DNA of 64,000 nucleotides from positions 1 through 64,000 of the forward strand of contig NZ_JACVTO010000012.1 of the NCBI RefSeq assembly GCF_016518545.1, read 5' to 3'. Within the stretch, counting starts at the first letter, position 1. The number at the start of each line of letters is the position of its first letter. Source of the DNA: Pseudomonas sp. S30. GTDB taxonomy: Bacteria; Pseudomonadota; Gammaproteobacteria; Pseudomonadales; Pseudomonadaceae. The position numbers were made by a program, and so were the translations under genes. Below the pieces are notes generated by a model that made no database searches, had not been told where the DNA came from, and saw only the letters and a program-made list of their open reading frames with translations. This document shows positions 1-9,600 of this stretch, one piece after another.

Positions 1-1038
1 GGGCGGCGGCGGGCGGTGGAAGCGCCGGGGTTTTCGCGGCAGCTGGCCACGCTGCTCAAGGCTGGGGTACCGCTGCTGCAAGCGTTCGAGGTGATGGCGC
101 GCAGTGGGGTGGATGAGAGGATGGTCGAGCTGCTGCGGCGTGTGCAACAGGATGTGGCGGCGGGGCTGGGGCTGGCCGATGCGTTGCAGCGTCAGCCGCA
201 GGGGTTCGATGGGCTGTACTGCAATCTGGTGCGGGTGGGCGAGCAGTCCGGGACGCTGGATCGGCAGCTGGAACAGTTGGCGGACATGCTCGAACGGCGG
301 CAGGCGCTGCGGCGGCGGGTGAAGAAGGCGATGCTGTATCCGATGATTCTGCTGCTCACGGGGCTGGGGGTGGCGGCCCTGTTGTTGCTGGAGGTGGTGC
401 CGCGCTTCGAGGGGATGTTTTCGGGGGTGGGCAAGGAATTGCCGGCGTTCACTCGGTGGGTGATCGACCTGTCCGAGGGGTTGGGCCGGCATGTGCTGTG
501 GTTATCGGCGCTAGTGGTGGGTGTTGGGCTGGGGGTGGGCAAGGCGTATCGGGATCACCTGCCGGCGCGGCTGTGGATGATTCGCCAGGCATTGCGGGTG
601 CCGGTGTTCGGGCGCCTGCTCAGCCATGCGGCGCTGGCGCGGTTCGCGCGCAGTCTGGGCACGGCCTACGGCGCGGGGGTGGCGCTGCTCGATGCGCTGC
701 ACACGGTAGCGCCAGCCAGTGGCGATGCCTTGCACGAAGCGGCCATCCGGCAGTTGCGCCAGGGCATGGCCAATGGCTTGGGGTTGAATCAGGCGATGGC
801 GCTGGAGCCGCTGTTCACGCCGTTGCTGGTGCAGCTCACGGCCATCGGCGAGTCCAGCGGCACGCTGGATGCGATGCTGAACAAGGCGGCGTGCCATTAC
901 GAGGAACAGGTGGGGCTGGCGCTGGAACAGTTGACCAGCCTGCTGGAGCCGGCCATCGTGCTGATCCTCGGCGTGCTGGTGGGTGGTCTGGTGGTGGCCA
1001 TGTACTTGCCGATTTTCCAGTTGGGTAGCTTGATCTGA
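1..1038 (+). CDS. pilC: Type IV pilus inner-membrane platform protein PilC (5' end cut off by the window)
   Basis: This is a GspF/PilC family polytopic inner-membrane protein, the platform that couples the PilB ATPase to pilin assembly. The reading frame is open from base 1, so the true start lies outside; about 345 residues are visible against roughly 400 for full PilC. Two repeated T2SSF domains are seen. The first begins with FSRQLATLLKAGVPLLQAFE and the second with FARSLGTAYGAGVALLDALH, and both contain the family motif around GEQSGTLD / GESSGTLD. Hydrophobic segments lie near residues 110-130, 165-180 and at the C-terminus. The stop is directly followed by pilD (1 bp gap), the usual pilBCD order. 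Family and context make the call firm; only the N-terminus is missing. Confidence 0.95.
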   Translation, partial: GRRRAVEAPGFSRQLATLLKAGVPLLQAFEVMARSGVDERMVELLRRVQQDVAAGLGLADALQRQPQGFDGLYCNLVRVGEQSGTLDRQLEQLADMLERRQALRRRVKKAMLYPMILLLTGLGVAALLLLEVVPRFEGMFSGVGKELPAFTRWVIDLSEGLGRHVLWLSALVVGVGLGVGKAYRDHLPARLWMIRQALRVPVFGRLLSHAALARFARSLGTAYGAGVALLDALHTVAPASGDALHEAAIRQLRQGMANGLGLNQAMALEPLFTPLLVQLTAIGESSGTLDAMLNKAACHYEEQVGLALEQLTSLLEPAIVLILGVLVGGLVVAMYLPIFQLGSLI

Positions 1039-1039
1039 C

Positions 1040-1906
1040 ATGAACCTATGGACATTACTTGCCGAGCAGCCGGGTGTTTTCCTAGCGGGCGCGGCGTTAC
1101 TCGGGCTGCTGGTGGGCAGCTTTCTGAACGTGCTGGTGCTGCGCTTGCCGGTGATGCTGGAACGTCAATGGCAGCACGAGGCCCGTGAGGTGCTGGGCCT
1201 GCCGACAGTGACCCATGCGCGGTTCGACCTGTGCCTGCCCGCCTCCCACTGCCCGGGGTGCGGGCATCGGATTCGGGCGTGGGAAAACATCCCTGTAGTG
1301 AGTTACCTGATGCTGCGCGGGCGCTGCTCGGCATGCCGGGGCCGCATCGCCGTGCGTTATCCACTGGTGGAGGTGGGCAGCGCGGGGCTGTCGCTGGTGG
1401 TGGCCTGGCATTTCGGGTTGGACTGGGCGGCGCTGCTGGGGCTGGTGCTGACGTGGTGCCTGCTGGCCTTGAGCCTTATCGATGTGGATCATCAGTTGCT
1501 GCCAGACAAACTGGTGCTGCCGACGCTCTGGCTGGGGCTGTTGGCCAATGCCTTCGGAATGTTCGTGCCGCTTACCGACGCAGTGTGGGGCGCGGCGCTG
1601 GGTTACCTGAGCCTGTGGTCGGTGTTCTGGGTGTTCAAGGGGATCACCGGCAAAGAGGGCCTGGGCTATGGCGATTTCAAGCTGCTGGCGTTGCTGGGTG
1701 CCTGGGGCGGCTGGCAGGTGCTGCCATTGACTGTGCTGCTGGCGTCGGTGGTGGGCGTGGTGATCGGCCTGAGCTTACTGAAGCTCAAGCGGACTTCGTT
1801 GCAGACCACCCTGCCCTTTGGTCCCTATCTGGCGATTGCGGGGTGGATTGCCTGGCTCTGGGGTGATGAAATATATGCTTCCTACATGCAACTGCTCGGA
1901 TACTGA
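1040..1906 (+). CDS. pilD: Prepilin peptidase / N-methyltransferase PilD
   Basis: A 288-residue bifunctional inner-membrane aspartic protease that cleaves type IV prepilins and type II secretion pseudopilins and N-methylates the new N-terminus. The cytoplasmic zinc-type domain has two CxxC pairs (C71/C74 and C96/C99). The two conserved aspartates of the protease sit in the [11 protein letters not shown] region (about D148) and in GYGDFKLL (D212). About eight hydrophobic stretches fit the family topology. It starts 1 bp after pilC and its TGA overlaps the coaE ATG, so the genes are translationally coupled. The length is normal for Pseudomonas PilD/XcpA. Confidence 0.97.
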   Translation: MNLWTLLAEQPGVFLAGAALLGLLVGSFLNVLVLRLPVMLERQWQHEAREVLGLPTVTHARFDLCLPASHCPGCGHRIRAWENIPVVSYLMLRGRCSACRGRIAVRYPLVEVGSAGLSLVVAWHFGLDWAALLGLVLTWCLLALSLIDVDHQLLPDKLVLPTLWLGLLANAFGMFVPLTDAVWGAALGYLSLWSVFWVFKGITGKEGLGYGDFKLLALLGAWGGWQVLPLTVLLASVVGVVIGLSLLKLKRTSLQTTLPFGPYLAIAGWIAWLWGDEIYASYMQLLGY

Positions 1907-2529
1907 TGACCACAGCAGCCTTCACCCCTTGGATTCTCGGGCTCACCGGCGGCATCGGCAGCGGCAAGAGTGCGGCGGCCGAGCGTTTCGTCGAACTGGG
2001 CGTGCACCTGGTGGACGCCGACCAGGCGGCCCGGTGGGTGGTGGAACCTGGCCGACCAGCGCTGGCGAGCATCGTCGAGCGCTTCGGCGCGGGGGTGCTG
2101 CTGGATGACGGCACGCTCGACCGTGCGGCGCTGCGTCAGCAGATTTTCGCCGACCCGGCCCAGCGGCGCTGGCTGGAGCAACTGCTGCACCCGTTGATCG
2201 GGCAGGAGATCTTCAGCCATCTGGCCAAGGCCGAGTCGCCCTATGCGGTGTACGTGTCGCCCTTGCTGATCGAGTCGGGCCAGTACCGGAAAACCCAGCG
2301 CATTCTGGTGATCGACGTACCGCAGCAGGTGCAGATCGCTCGCACGTTGCTGCGCGACGACACCAGCGAGGCGCAGGTGCAGGCGATCCTGGCGGCGCAG
2401 TTGTCGCGCGAGGAGCGGCTGCGTCATGCCGACGACGTGGTGACCAACGACCGTGACCTGACCTGGCTGCACGCGCAGATCGATCAATTGCATGCCTTTT
2501 ACCTGACTTTACGAGGAGGCCAGCCTTGA
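1906..2529 (+). CDS. coaE: Dephospho-CoA kinase
   Basis: A 207-residue cytoplasmic P-loop kinase that phosphorylates the 3' hydroxyl of dephospho-CoA, the last step of coenzyme A synthesis. The Walker A motif GGIGSGKS lies near residues 14-21 and is followed by the family-typical LVDADQAAR segment. The ATG overlaps the pilD stop (ATGA), and its own stop overlaps the start of yacG by 4 bp. The pilD-coaE-yacG order is conserved in Pseudomonas. Confidence 0.97.
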   Translation: MTTAAFTPWILGLTGGIGSGKSAAAERFVELGVHLVDADQAARWVVEPGRPALASIVERFGAGVLLDDGTLDRAALRQQIFADPAQRRWLEQLLHPLIGQEIFSHLAKAESPYAVYVSPLLIESGQYRKTQRILVIDVPQQVQIARTLLRDDTSEAQVQAILAAQLSREERLRHADDVVTNDRDLTWLHAQIDQLHAFYLTLRGGQP

Positions 2530-2726
2530 GCCAGCCAATGACCGTCGATTGCCCGACCTGTGGCGCCCCTGTGGAATGGACCGCAAAAAGCCCCAACCGC
2601 CCATTCTGTTCCGACCGCTGCAAGCTGATCGACCTGGGCGCCTGGGCGGCCGAAGAACACAAGATCCCGGCAGCGCCGGAGTCCGAAGACGAGCTGTACT
2701 CGGGGGATCTGGAGCCGCGTCATTGA
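2526..2726 (+). CDS. yacG: DNA gyrase inhibitor YacG
   Basis: A 66-residue zinc protein with a four-cysteine site (CPTC near the N-terminus and CSDRC about 20 residues later), typical of YacG, which binds GyrB and inhibits gyrase. I chose the TTG at 2526 because GAGGAGG lies about 7 bp upstream and the gene then overlaps coaE by 4 bp. The ATG at 2538 is a possible alternative that would shorten the protein by four residues. The acidic C-terminal tail is family-like. Confidence 0.92.
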   Translation: MSQPMTVDCPTCGAPVEWTAKSPNRPFCSDRCKLIDLGAWAAEEHKIPAAPESEDELYSGDLEPRH

Positions 2727-2763
2727 GAGGCCGACACTGCATGCCCCCAGCGTGCATCTGGCC

Positions 2764-3426
2764 TCACTCCTGCAAATACCGGGTACGGTCGAAGGTTTCC
2801 AGCCACTCCGGGCAGAACACCACCAGGGCGCTGATCACCGTGCCGTTGATGAACGCCTCGGGGAACAGCATCAGCCAGAGGTAGCCGACGAAGTCGCCCA
2901 GCCACTCGGGCATGGCGAACAGGCCGTCCCACCACAACAGGGTCATCGCCGCCAGCAGGCACAGCACGGTGGCCAGGGCGGCGGCGAAGAAGCCGGAGCA
3001 GAAGATGTAGACGAACAGGTTGCGCGGCTGGGCGCGCTCCACCAGGTTTGCGCAGGTTTCGGTGACCAGCACCGGCAGGCCGACGATCAGCAGGCCATTG
3101 ATGCCCAGTGCGGCGAGGTCCTGGCGGCCCAAGGCGAGCAGGCCGAGCTGGGCCAGGCAACCGCCGAGCACGGCCAAGGGCCAGTCGAGCAGCAGGGTGA
3201 CGGCGGTCATGCCGAGGAAATGGAAAGACACGCCCGAGTCGAAATCCCGCCGTACCAGCCACAGGGCGAACAACCCGAGCACGGTGCCGAACAGCAGGTG
3301 CTGGCGGCGCAGGTCGCTGAACAGCTCGATCCAGCGGGTGCGGCTGGCGGCCCACAGCAGCAGCGGCACATAGGCCAGCCAGCCGAGGGTCAGGCTGGTG
3401 GTGGACAGGACCTGGGCGCTGATCAT
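2764..3426 (-). CDS. CbiM-like energy-coupling factor transporter permease
   Basis: A 220-residue integral membrane protein with about six hydrophobic helices, resembling the CbiM/energy-coupling-factor S-type permease family, whose characterised members take up cobalt or nickel. It stands alone here, convergent with yacG, and no ATPase (CbiO) or T component (CbiQ) is adjacent, so the substrate cannot be stated. The same isolated arrangement is, as I recall, common beside yacG in Pseudomonas. The ATG at 3426 is the only good start. Confidence 0.75.
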   Translation of the reverse strand: MISAQVLSTTSLTLGWLAYVPLLLWAASRTRWIELFSDLRRQHLLFGTVLGLFALWLVRRDFDSGVSFHFLGMTAVTLLLDWPLAVLGGCLAQLGLLALGRQDLAALGINGLLIVGLPVLVTETCANLVERAQPRNLFVYIFCSGFFAAALATVLCLLAAMTLLWWDGLFAMPEWLGDFVGYLWLMLFPEAFINGTVISALVVFCPEWLETFDRTRYLQE

Positions 3427-3535
3427 GGCGAGCTCGGCTGAAGGCGGATGCAGCCGAGTCTAGTCCATTGCGCAGCCGCGATTATTGCGTGAAGACAAGC
3501 GCTTATCCTTCACAATTGCAGGCTAAGCTGTGTGC

Positions 3536-4165
3536 ATGGATGACTCAGATTACCTGCGCCTGCTCACCATCCAGGCCGAACAAGCCAATGCCTTCCTGTC
3601 CAATGCCCGCAAATGGGAGCGCGAGCGTTGGGTCTGCCAGCGCCTGCTGCAAGGGCTGAACATTCCCTACCGCAGCGAGGACTTCACCCCTGCCGGGCAG
3701 GAGCCACCGGACGTGCTGTTTCGCGATGCGGCGTTCGAGGTGTTCTTCGTGCTCGACCAGGGCCGGCGCCTGAACGACGAGTGGCGCGAGGAATTGCAGC
3801 GGCGGCGCAGCGCCTTTTCCCTGGCCCAGCTGGTACGGCGCGAGGCGAGGCCACGGCGCATCAGCGCCCAGGAGCTGATCGGTCGTCTGGGGCCGACGCT
3901 GAACAAGAAGGCGCGCAATTACCGTGAACGTGGCCTGGTGCTGGGCGAGCTGGACATCATCGCCTTCGCCAGCCTCAAGCGCGAAGTGCTGGACCTCAAC
4001 AGCCACTTCCCGCCGCCCACCGAGTACCTGCGCCAGGGCTGGCGCTCGCTGTCGCTGGTGGGGCCGACCTTCGCCCGGGTGTTGTTCGCCCACCCGGATG
4101 CCCCGGATTTCCTGCGCGCCAACCTGGGGCGCAGCATTCTGTTCGACGTGGGCATCAGCCTTTGA
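3536..4165 (+). CDS. DUF1780 family protein
   Basis: A protein of 209 residues, conserved in Pseudomonas and of unknown function. The frame is open from a GTG at 3530, but the ATG at 3536 (MDDSDYLRLL) is the better start. There is no signal peptide or membrane segment. The sequence is charged and rich in Arg and Glu; ERWVCQRLLQGLNIPYRSEDF and VLFRDAAFEVFFVLDQGRRLNDEWREEL read like a compact alpha/beta domain. A nuclease-like fold has been suggested for this family from structural genomics, but I cannot verify that here. It sits between the CbiM-like gene and ndh, as in other pseudomonads. Confidence 0.8.
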   Translation: MDDSDYLRLLTIQAEQANAFLSNARKWERERWVCQRLLQGLNIPYRSEDFTPAGQEPPDVLFRDAAFEVFFVLDQGRRLNDEWREELQRRRSAFSLAQLVRREARPRRISAQELIGRLGPTLNKKARNYRERGLVLGELDIIAFASLKREVLDLNSHFPPPTEYLRQGWRSLSLVGPTFARVLFAHPDAPDFLRANLGRSILFDVGISL

Positions 4166-4443
4166 GTGGGTGCCGCAGCCGATGGTGATGATGGACACTC
4201 GGCAGCGCAGATGAAAGGGATTATCATCCGTTTCACCTGATCGCTCCGAGGCTCTGCGAACGTTGTACCGCCTTCGCACTCCAACACGTCTATCCCTGCG
4301 ACACACCGCCCCGTCCCGGGCCGTGCCGTCGAGCCGCACGCCCTGTGGACCGGTGCTTCGAGCTGCCTTGCGCTCGCCCTCCCCTGTGCTGAAGCGGCCG
4401 GACCTCGTGTCCCCGAATTCCGTAAAACTTGTGAGATATTCCC

Positions 4444-5739
4444 ATGACTCATCGCATCGTGATTGTCGGCGGCGGCGCCGGCGGCGTGGAACTGGCGACC
4501 CGCCTGGGTAAAAGCCTCGGCAAGCGCAAGCAGGCCGAGATCACTCTGGTCGACGCCAACCTGACGCACATCTGGAAACCGCTGTTGCACGAGGTGGCGG
4601 CCGGTTCGCTGAATTCGTCCGAGGACGAGCTGAACTACGTGGCCCAGGCCAAGTGGAACCACTTCAATTTCCAGCTGGGCCGCATGAGCGGCCTGGACCG
4701 TGAAACCAAGCGCATCCAACTGGCCGCGACCCTGGATGAAGACGGCCGCGAGCTGCTGCCGGCGCGCACCCTGGGCTATGACACCCTGGTGATCGCCGTG
4801 GGCAGCAACACCAACGACTTCGGCACCCTGGGCGCAGCGCAGCATTGCCTGTTCCTGGACAGCCGCAAGCAGGCCGAGCGCTTCCATCAGCAACTGCTCA
4901 ACCACTACCTGCGCGCCCATGCCGGCGACGCGGCGAGCGAGAAGATCAGCGTGGCGATCGTCGGCGCCGGAGCCACCGGCGTGGAACTGGCGGCCGAATT
5001 GCACAACGCGGCGCAGGAGCTGGCGGCCTACGGGCTGGACCGGATCCGCCCGGAAGACATGCACATCACCCTGATCGAGGCCGGCCCGCGCGTGCTGCCG
5101 GCGCTGCCGGAGCGCATCAGCCAGCCGGTGCACAAGACCCTGGAGAAACTTGGGGTGAAGGTGATGACCAACGCCTCGGTGAGCGAGGTGACCGAGGATG
5201 GGCTCAAGACCGCTGGCGGCGAAGTGATCCAGGCCAGCCTCAAGGTGTGGGCGGCAGGCATTCGTGCGCCGGGCTTCCTCAAGGACATCGACGGGCTGGA
5301 AACCAACCGCATCAACCAGCTGGTGGTGCGCCCGACCTTGCAGACCACCCGGGACGACGACATCTTCGCCTTCGGCGACTGCGCCGCGTGCCCGCAACCG
5401 GACAGTGACCGCAATGTGCCGCCGCGCGCGCAGGCGGCGCACCAGCAGGCCTCGTTGCTGGCCAAGAGCCTCAAGGCACGGCTGGAGAACAAGCCATTGG
5501 CCACTTACACCTACAAGGACTACGGCTCGCTGGTGTCGCTGTCGCGCTTCTCGGCGGTGGGCAACCTGATGGGCAACCTGACCGGCAGCGTGATGCTGGA
5601 GGGTTGGCTGGCGCGGATGTTCTATGTGTCGTTGTACCGGATGCACCAGATGGCGTTGTATGGGGTGTTCCGCACGGCGATGCTGATGCTCGGCAGCAAG
5701 CTGGGCCGCAGCACCGAGCCGCGCCTCAAGCTGCACTGA
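4444..5739 (+). CDS. ndh: Type II NADH dehydrogenase (NDH-2)
   Basis: A 431-residue peripheral membrane flavoprotein that oxidises NADH and reduces quinone without pumping protons. Two dinucleotide-binding GxGxxG motifs are visible: IVGGGAGGVELATRLG at the N-terminus for FAD and VAIVGAGATGVELAAEL near residue 170 for NADH. The segment DDDIFAFGDCA near residue 305 is the conserved FAD-contact motif of this family. The C-terminal amphipathic region (LARMFYVSLYRMHQMALYG) fits membrane association. It lies 278 bp downstream of the DUF1780 gene and probably has its own promoter. Confidence 0.95.
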   Translation: MTHRIVIVGGGAGGVELATRLGKSLGKRKQAEITLVDANLTHIWKPLLHEVAAGSLNSSEDELNYVAQAKWNHFNFQLGRMSGLDRETKRIQLAATLDEDGRELLPARTLGYDTLVIAVGSNTNDFGTLGAAQHCLFLDSRKQAERFHQQLLNHYLRAHAGDAASEKISVAIVGAGATGVELAAELHNAAQELAAYGLDRIRPEDMHITLIEAGPRVLPALPERISQPVHKTLEKLGVKVMTNASVSEVTEDGLKTAGGEVIQASLKVWAAGIRAPGFLKDIDGLETNRINQLVVRPTLQTTRDDDIFAFGDCAACPQPDSDRNVPPRAQAAHQQASLLAKSLKARLENKPLATYTYKDYGSLVSLSRFSAVGNLMGNLTGSVMLEGWLARMFYVSLYRMHQMALYGVFRTAMLMLGSKLGRSTEPRLKLH

Positions 5740-5787
5740 GGGAGGGGGCGGGGGCGGCTGCCAGCGGCTCCCGCCTACCGGCTGGCT

Positions 5788-5802
5788 CTGTCTGAAAAAC
5801 CT
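5788..5802. repeat. Left copy of a 15-bp direct repeat flanking the accessory block
   Basis: CTGTCTGAAAAACCT here is repeated exactly at 29168-29182. With three mismatches the similarity extends to about 23 bp. The copy covers the phnN stop codon. It could mark an insertion boundary or be a dispersed intergenic motif. Confidence 0.5.
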
Positions 5803-6352
5803 AGCCGTAAAGGTGCGCGAGCAGCCGTGACACGGTGTCGGCCAATGGCCCGGAATTATCCAGCACCCGCAGGCCCGGCTCGGCCTCGCGCGCCTCGCTG
5901 GCGAAGCGGGCGTTGCGCGCCAGGCGTGCCTGCACCTCCTCCAGCGTTTCCCGCCCGCGATCCAGCAGGCGCTGGCGCAGCACGTCCTGGGCGACGCTGA
6001 GCAGCACCACCTGCAATGCCGGATAACGCTCTCGGGCCTGGTTCAGGTAGCCGCGCGAGCCGTTGACCAGCACGTCGCGCCCCTGCGCCAGCCAGTCGTC
6101 TATCACCCGTGGAATGCCATAGTGCAAGCCATTGGCCTGCCAGTGCAGGGCAAATTCGCCTTGTTCGCGCATCTGTTCGAACTGCGCGGTGCTCACGGCC
6201 ATGGCGGCCTCGCCGGTGGCCTCGGCGGAGCGGGTGATGACCCGCCGGGCGATGCACGCCCCCCTGGCCGTAAGCGGTTCGCGGGCCGCATCCAGCAAGC
6301 TGTCCTTGCCCGAGCCGGACGGCCCGATGAGGTAGATCAACCTGCCTGCCAT
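5801..6352 (-). CDS. phnN: Ribose 1,5-bisphosphate phosphokinase PhnN
   Basis: A protein of 183 residues of the guanylate-kinase-like P-loop family that makes PRPP from ribose 1,5-bisphosphate, normally within the phosphonate C-P lyase pathway. It has a Walker A motif GPSGSGKDS near residue 9 and the family-typical RVITR segment. I start it at the ATG at 6352 because a GGGGGAA Shine-Dalgarno precedes it; the frame stays open to 6403 but has no better start. No other phn gene is nearby, so it is an orphan copy. Its stop codon lies inside the left copy of the 15-bp direct repeat that bounds the accessory block. Confidence 0.88.
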   Translation of the reverse strand: MAGRLIYLIGPSGSGKDSLLDAAREPLTARGACIARRVITRSAEATGEAAMAVSTAQFEQMREQGEFALHWQANGLHYGIPRVIDDWLAQGRDVLVNGSRGYLNQARERYPALQVVLLSVAQDVLRQRLLDRGRETLEEVQARLARNARFASEAREAEPGLRVLDNSGPLADTVSRLLAHLYG

Positions 6353-6499
6353 CGCTTCCCCCTCTACCTTCGACGGCCCCGCCCCCGCGTGACCTGTCGT
6401 CATGACCGAATTGTCGCAGCCGTTGGCCGATATCGCGACATTCGCGCGCTCGGCGGCCTGGAGCCCGCGCTGTGCGCGGCTTCACGTTCTGCGACACGC

Positions 6500-6515
6500 T
6501 AGCACATGCGTACTA
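6500..6515. promoter_or_regulatory. Palindromic operator candidate, site 1 (autotransporter promoter)
   Basis: TAGCACATGCGTACTA is an imperfect 16-bp palindrome with TAGC/TAGT half-sites. It recurs twice at 10827-10856 and in perfect form at 15747-15762, each time upstream of a gene of this block. Its right half overlaps a -10-like TACTAT. It lies 119 bp before the autotransporter ATG. Confidence 0.6.
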
Positions 6516-6634
6516 TTTTCAGCGCGTCGACCCCTCCCGATACTTCCCCTGTTAACCCGTTGCACACAAGGAACGCCCTCGCCCACCGGGCTGGCAGCCA
6601 CTTGCGTGGCCACTATGGAGTATCTGGAGTCACT

Positions 6635-9600
6635 ATGAACCCCTTATTCAGACTATCCCCGCTCACCTTCGCGATCACGCTCGCCGTGATGCAGAATGCG
6701 CACGCGGCGGACTACACCTTGACCAGTGGACAGGAAACCTGGAGCAGCGATCGCGTGATCGACGGCTCCATACAGATCCGTCCCAGCAATGGCGTGCCGG
6801 CCACCTTGACCATCAACAGTGGCGCCGATGTCATCAGCCAGGGCGGCCGCGTCGGTGGCGTGTCGAGCAACAGCGCAGACTCCGCCGCCATGGCCACCGT
6901 GGTGGTCGAAGGCGCTGGCAGCCGCTGGGTAGTACCGCGCAGCAACGCCGTGCTGGGCAATACCATCGTCATTGGTGGCTCAGGCCAGGGCACGCTCAAT
7001 GTGCTCAACGGCGGCGAGGTGTCGGTACGCGATCTGCAGCTCAGTGACAATGGCAACGCCGGCAACCAGTTCTCCCGCGCCAACCTGCTGGTCGACGGCC
7101 AGGGCTCGAAGGTGGACACGGTCAACGTGACTTCAGGTGGGGTGTTCCTCTACGACTCGCGCATCACCTTGCAGAATGGCGGACAACTGAGCAGCGAAAA
7201 GGTCGCCATCAACTCGATCAGCGACCTCTCCGGCGCAGGCACCCGCTGGGACAACACCGGCACGTTCAGGAACCGCAACGACCTGACCGTGCGCGATGGG
7301 GCCGTGCTCACCACCGATTCCATCGCCCTGGGCTCGGCCAACATCGACCGCAATACCGTCGTCAACGTGACCGGGGAAGGTACCCGCCTGAGCACCCGAG
7401 CGATGACCCTCGGTACCACCACCTCCACCACCAATCTGGTATTGGCCAATGGTGCAGAGCTGAGCAGCACCGAAGGGATCGACATCAGTGAGCTGACCAG
7501 CATCAACTCAGCCGGTCGTGGCACCCTGAGCATTGGCGGCGCCGCGGTCCGGAACGACGACCTGACCGACATCGACGCCATCACCGCAGGCACTGCGCAA
7601 GCGGCCGGCCGCCTCGACCCGCAGAGCGCGATCCGCTTCGGCGCCAGCGGTGGCGCCGTGGCCTTCAACCATACCGACAGCGACCTGCAGGTGAGCAACG
7701 CCATCAGTGGCGCGGGCCGGATCTACTCGTTCAGCGGCAACACCACCTTGAGCGGCGACCTCACCGGGCTGTCCGGCAGCACCGTGGTGCGCGGGGGGCG
7801 CTTGGTACTGGCCGGCAACGTCGACCAGACCAACCCGCGCGGCACCTCGCTGCTGAGCGTCGGCAACGGCACCCTGGTGGTGAACGGCATCGTCGGCCAC
7901 ACCGACAGCACCGGCGCCTACAGCAACCGCGCCCAGGTACTGGACGGCGGCGTGCTGGCCGGTACTGGGCAGATCGGCAACACCCAGGTCGCCTCGGGCG
8001 GTACGCTGTCGCCGGGCGAAGGGGCGCTGGGCACCCTGTCGATCAACGGCAACCTGGAGATGGCGGACGGATCGCGCTATGCCGCCGACATCGCTGGCGA
8101 CGGCGGTGCCGACCGGGTCAACGTGACCGGTACGGCGACCCTGCGCGGCACCCGCGTGGACGTCACCACCCTCAACGAAGCCCAAAGCTACCAGAACGGC
8201 CAGACCTACACCCTGCTCGCCGCGCAAGGGGGCCTGGTCGATGGCGCCGCGGCAGGCACGGCCTACGCCCAGGCGTTCACCAACTCGGCGTTCCTCAACG
8301 TCAGCCTGCAACGTACGGCCAACGAACTGAACCTGACCATCGCGCAGAAGACCACCACCCCCGAGCCACCGGTCGAACCGCCCGTCGAGCCGCCGGTGCA
8401 GCCACCTGTGGAGCCGCCCGTCGAGCCGCCGGTGCAGCCGCCTGTTGAGCCGCCCGTCGAGCCACCGGTACAGCCGCCCGTCGAGCCACCCGTCGAGCCG
8501 CCGGTGCAGCCACCGGTAGAACCACCGGTCCAGCCACCGGTAGAGCCGCCGGTCCAGCCACCGGAAACCGGCGGTGGTTCGGGCACGCCAGGCATCTTCC
8601 AGACCGTCGCGCTGACCCAGAACCAGTGGAACACCGCCGGCGCCCTGAGCGTGCTGCAACAAAGCGGCGACCCGCTGCGCCTGTACAACAATCTGCTGGT
8701 GCTCGATGCCGACAGCGCCCGCAACGCCATCGACCAGCTTTCCGGCGACTTCCACAGCAGCACCGGCACCGCGCTGATCACCAACAGCCAAGTGGTCTCC
8801 GGCGTGCTGGGGACCCGCCTGCGCGGCCTGCTCGACAGCGGCACCGTGCGCATGCCGCTGGGCGCGTCGAGCTTCATGCCGACCACGCCTGAAGCCCCGG
8901 GCGGTGCCTGGGCACAGACCTTCGGCAACTGGTCGCGCACCGACGGCGGCAACGGCGCCAGTGGCCTGCACCAGAAGACCGGTGGTGTGCTGGTCGGTGC
9001 CGACGGCAGCATCACGCCAGACTGGCGCGCCGGGGTGTACGGCGGCTACAGCCGCTCGAAATTCGACGCCGACGACCGCGATGCCAAGGGCAACAGCGAC
9101 AACTACCACCTGGGCCTGTACACCGGTGCCCAGCTCGACGCCCTGCGCCTGAGCGCGGACGTCGGCTACACCTGGCACAAGCTCGACAGCACCCGCAACG
9201 TGGCCTTCGCCGGCTTCGACGATCACCTCAAGGGCAAGCGCGACGCCAACACCCTGCAAGCCAGCGGCGAAGCGGCCTACCGCATCGGCCTGGGCGCGGT
9301 GGCGCTGGAGCCGTTCGTGGGCGTGTCCTACGTCAAGTACGACGCCGACAGCTTCCGTGAGAAAGGCGGCCCTGCGGCGCTGTCGGTGTCCAGCGAGAAG
9401 CAGGACACCTGGTTCTCCACCGTGGGCCTGCGCGCTTCCACCCACACCCGCGTCGCCGAGCGCGACACCGAGCTGTACGGCTCGCTGGGCTGGCGTCGTG
9501 CCTACGGCGATCTGGACCCGCGCAACGAGCAGTCCTTCGCCGGTGGACCGAATTTCGAGGTGCAGGGCATCGCCCAGACACGCAACGTGGCACTGACCGA

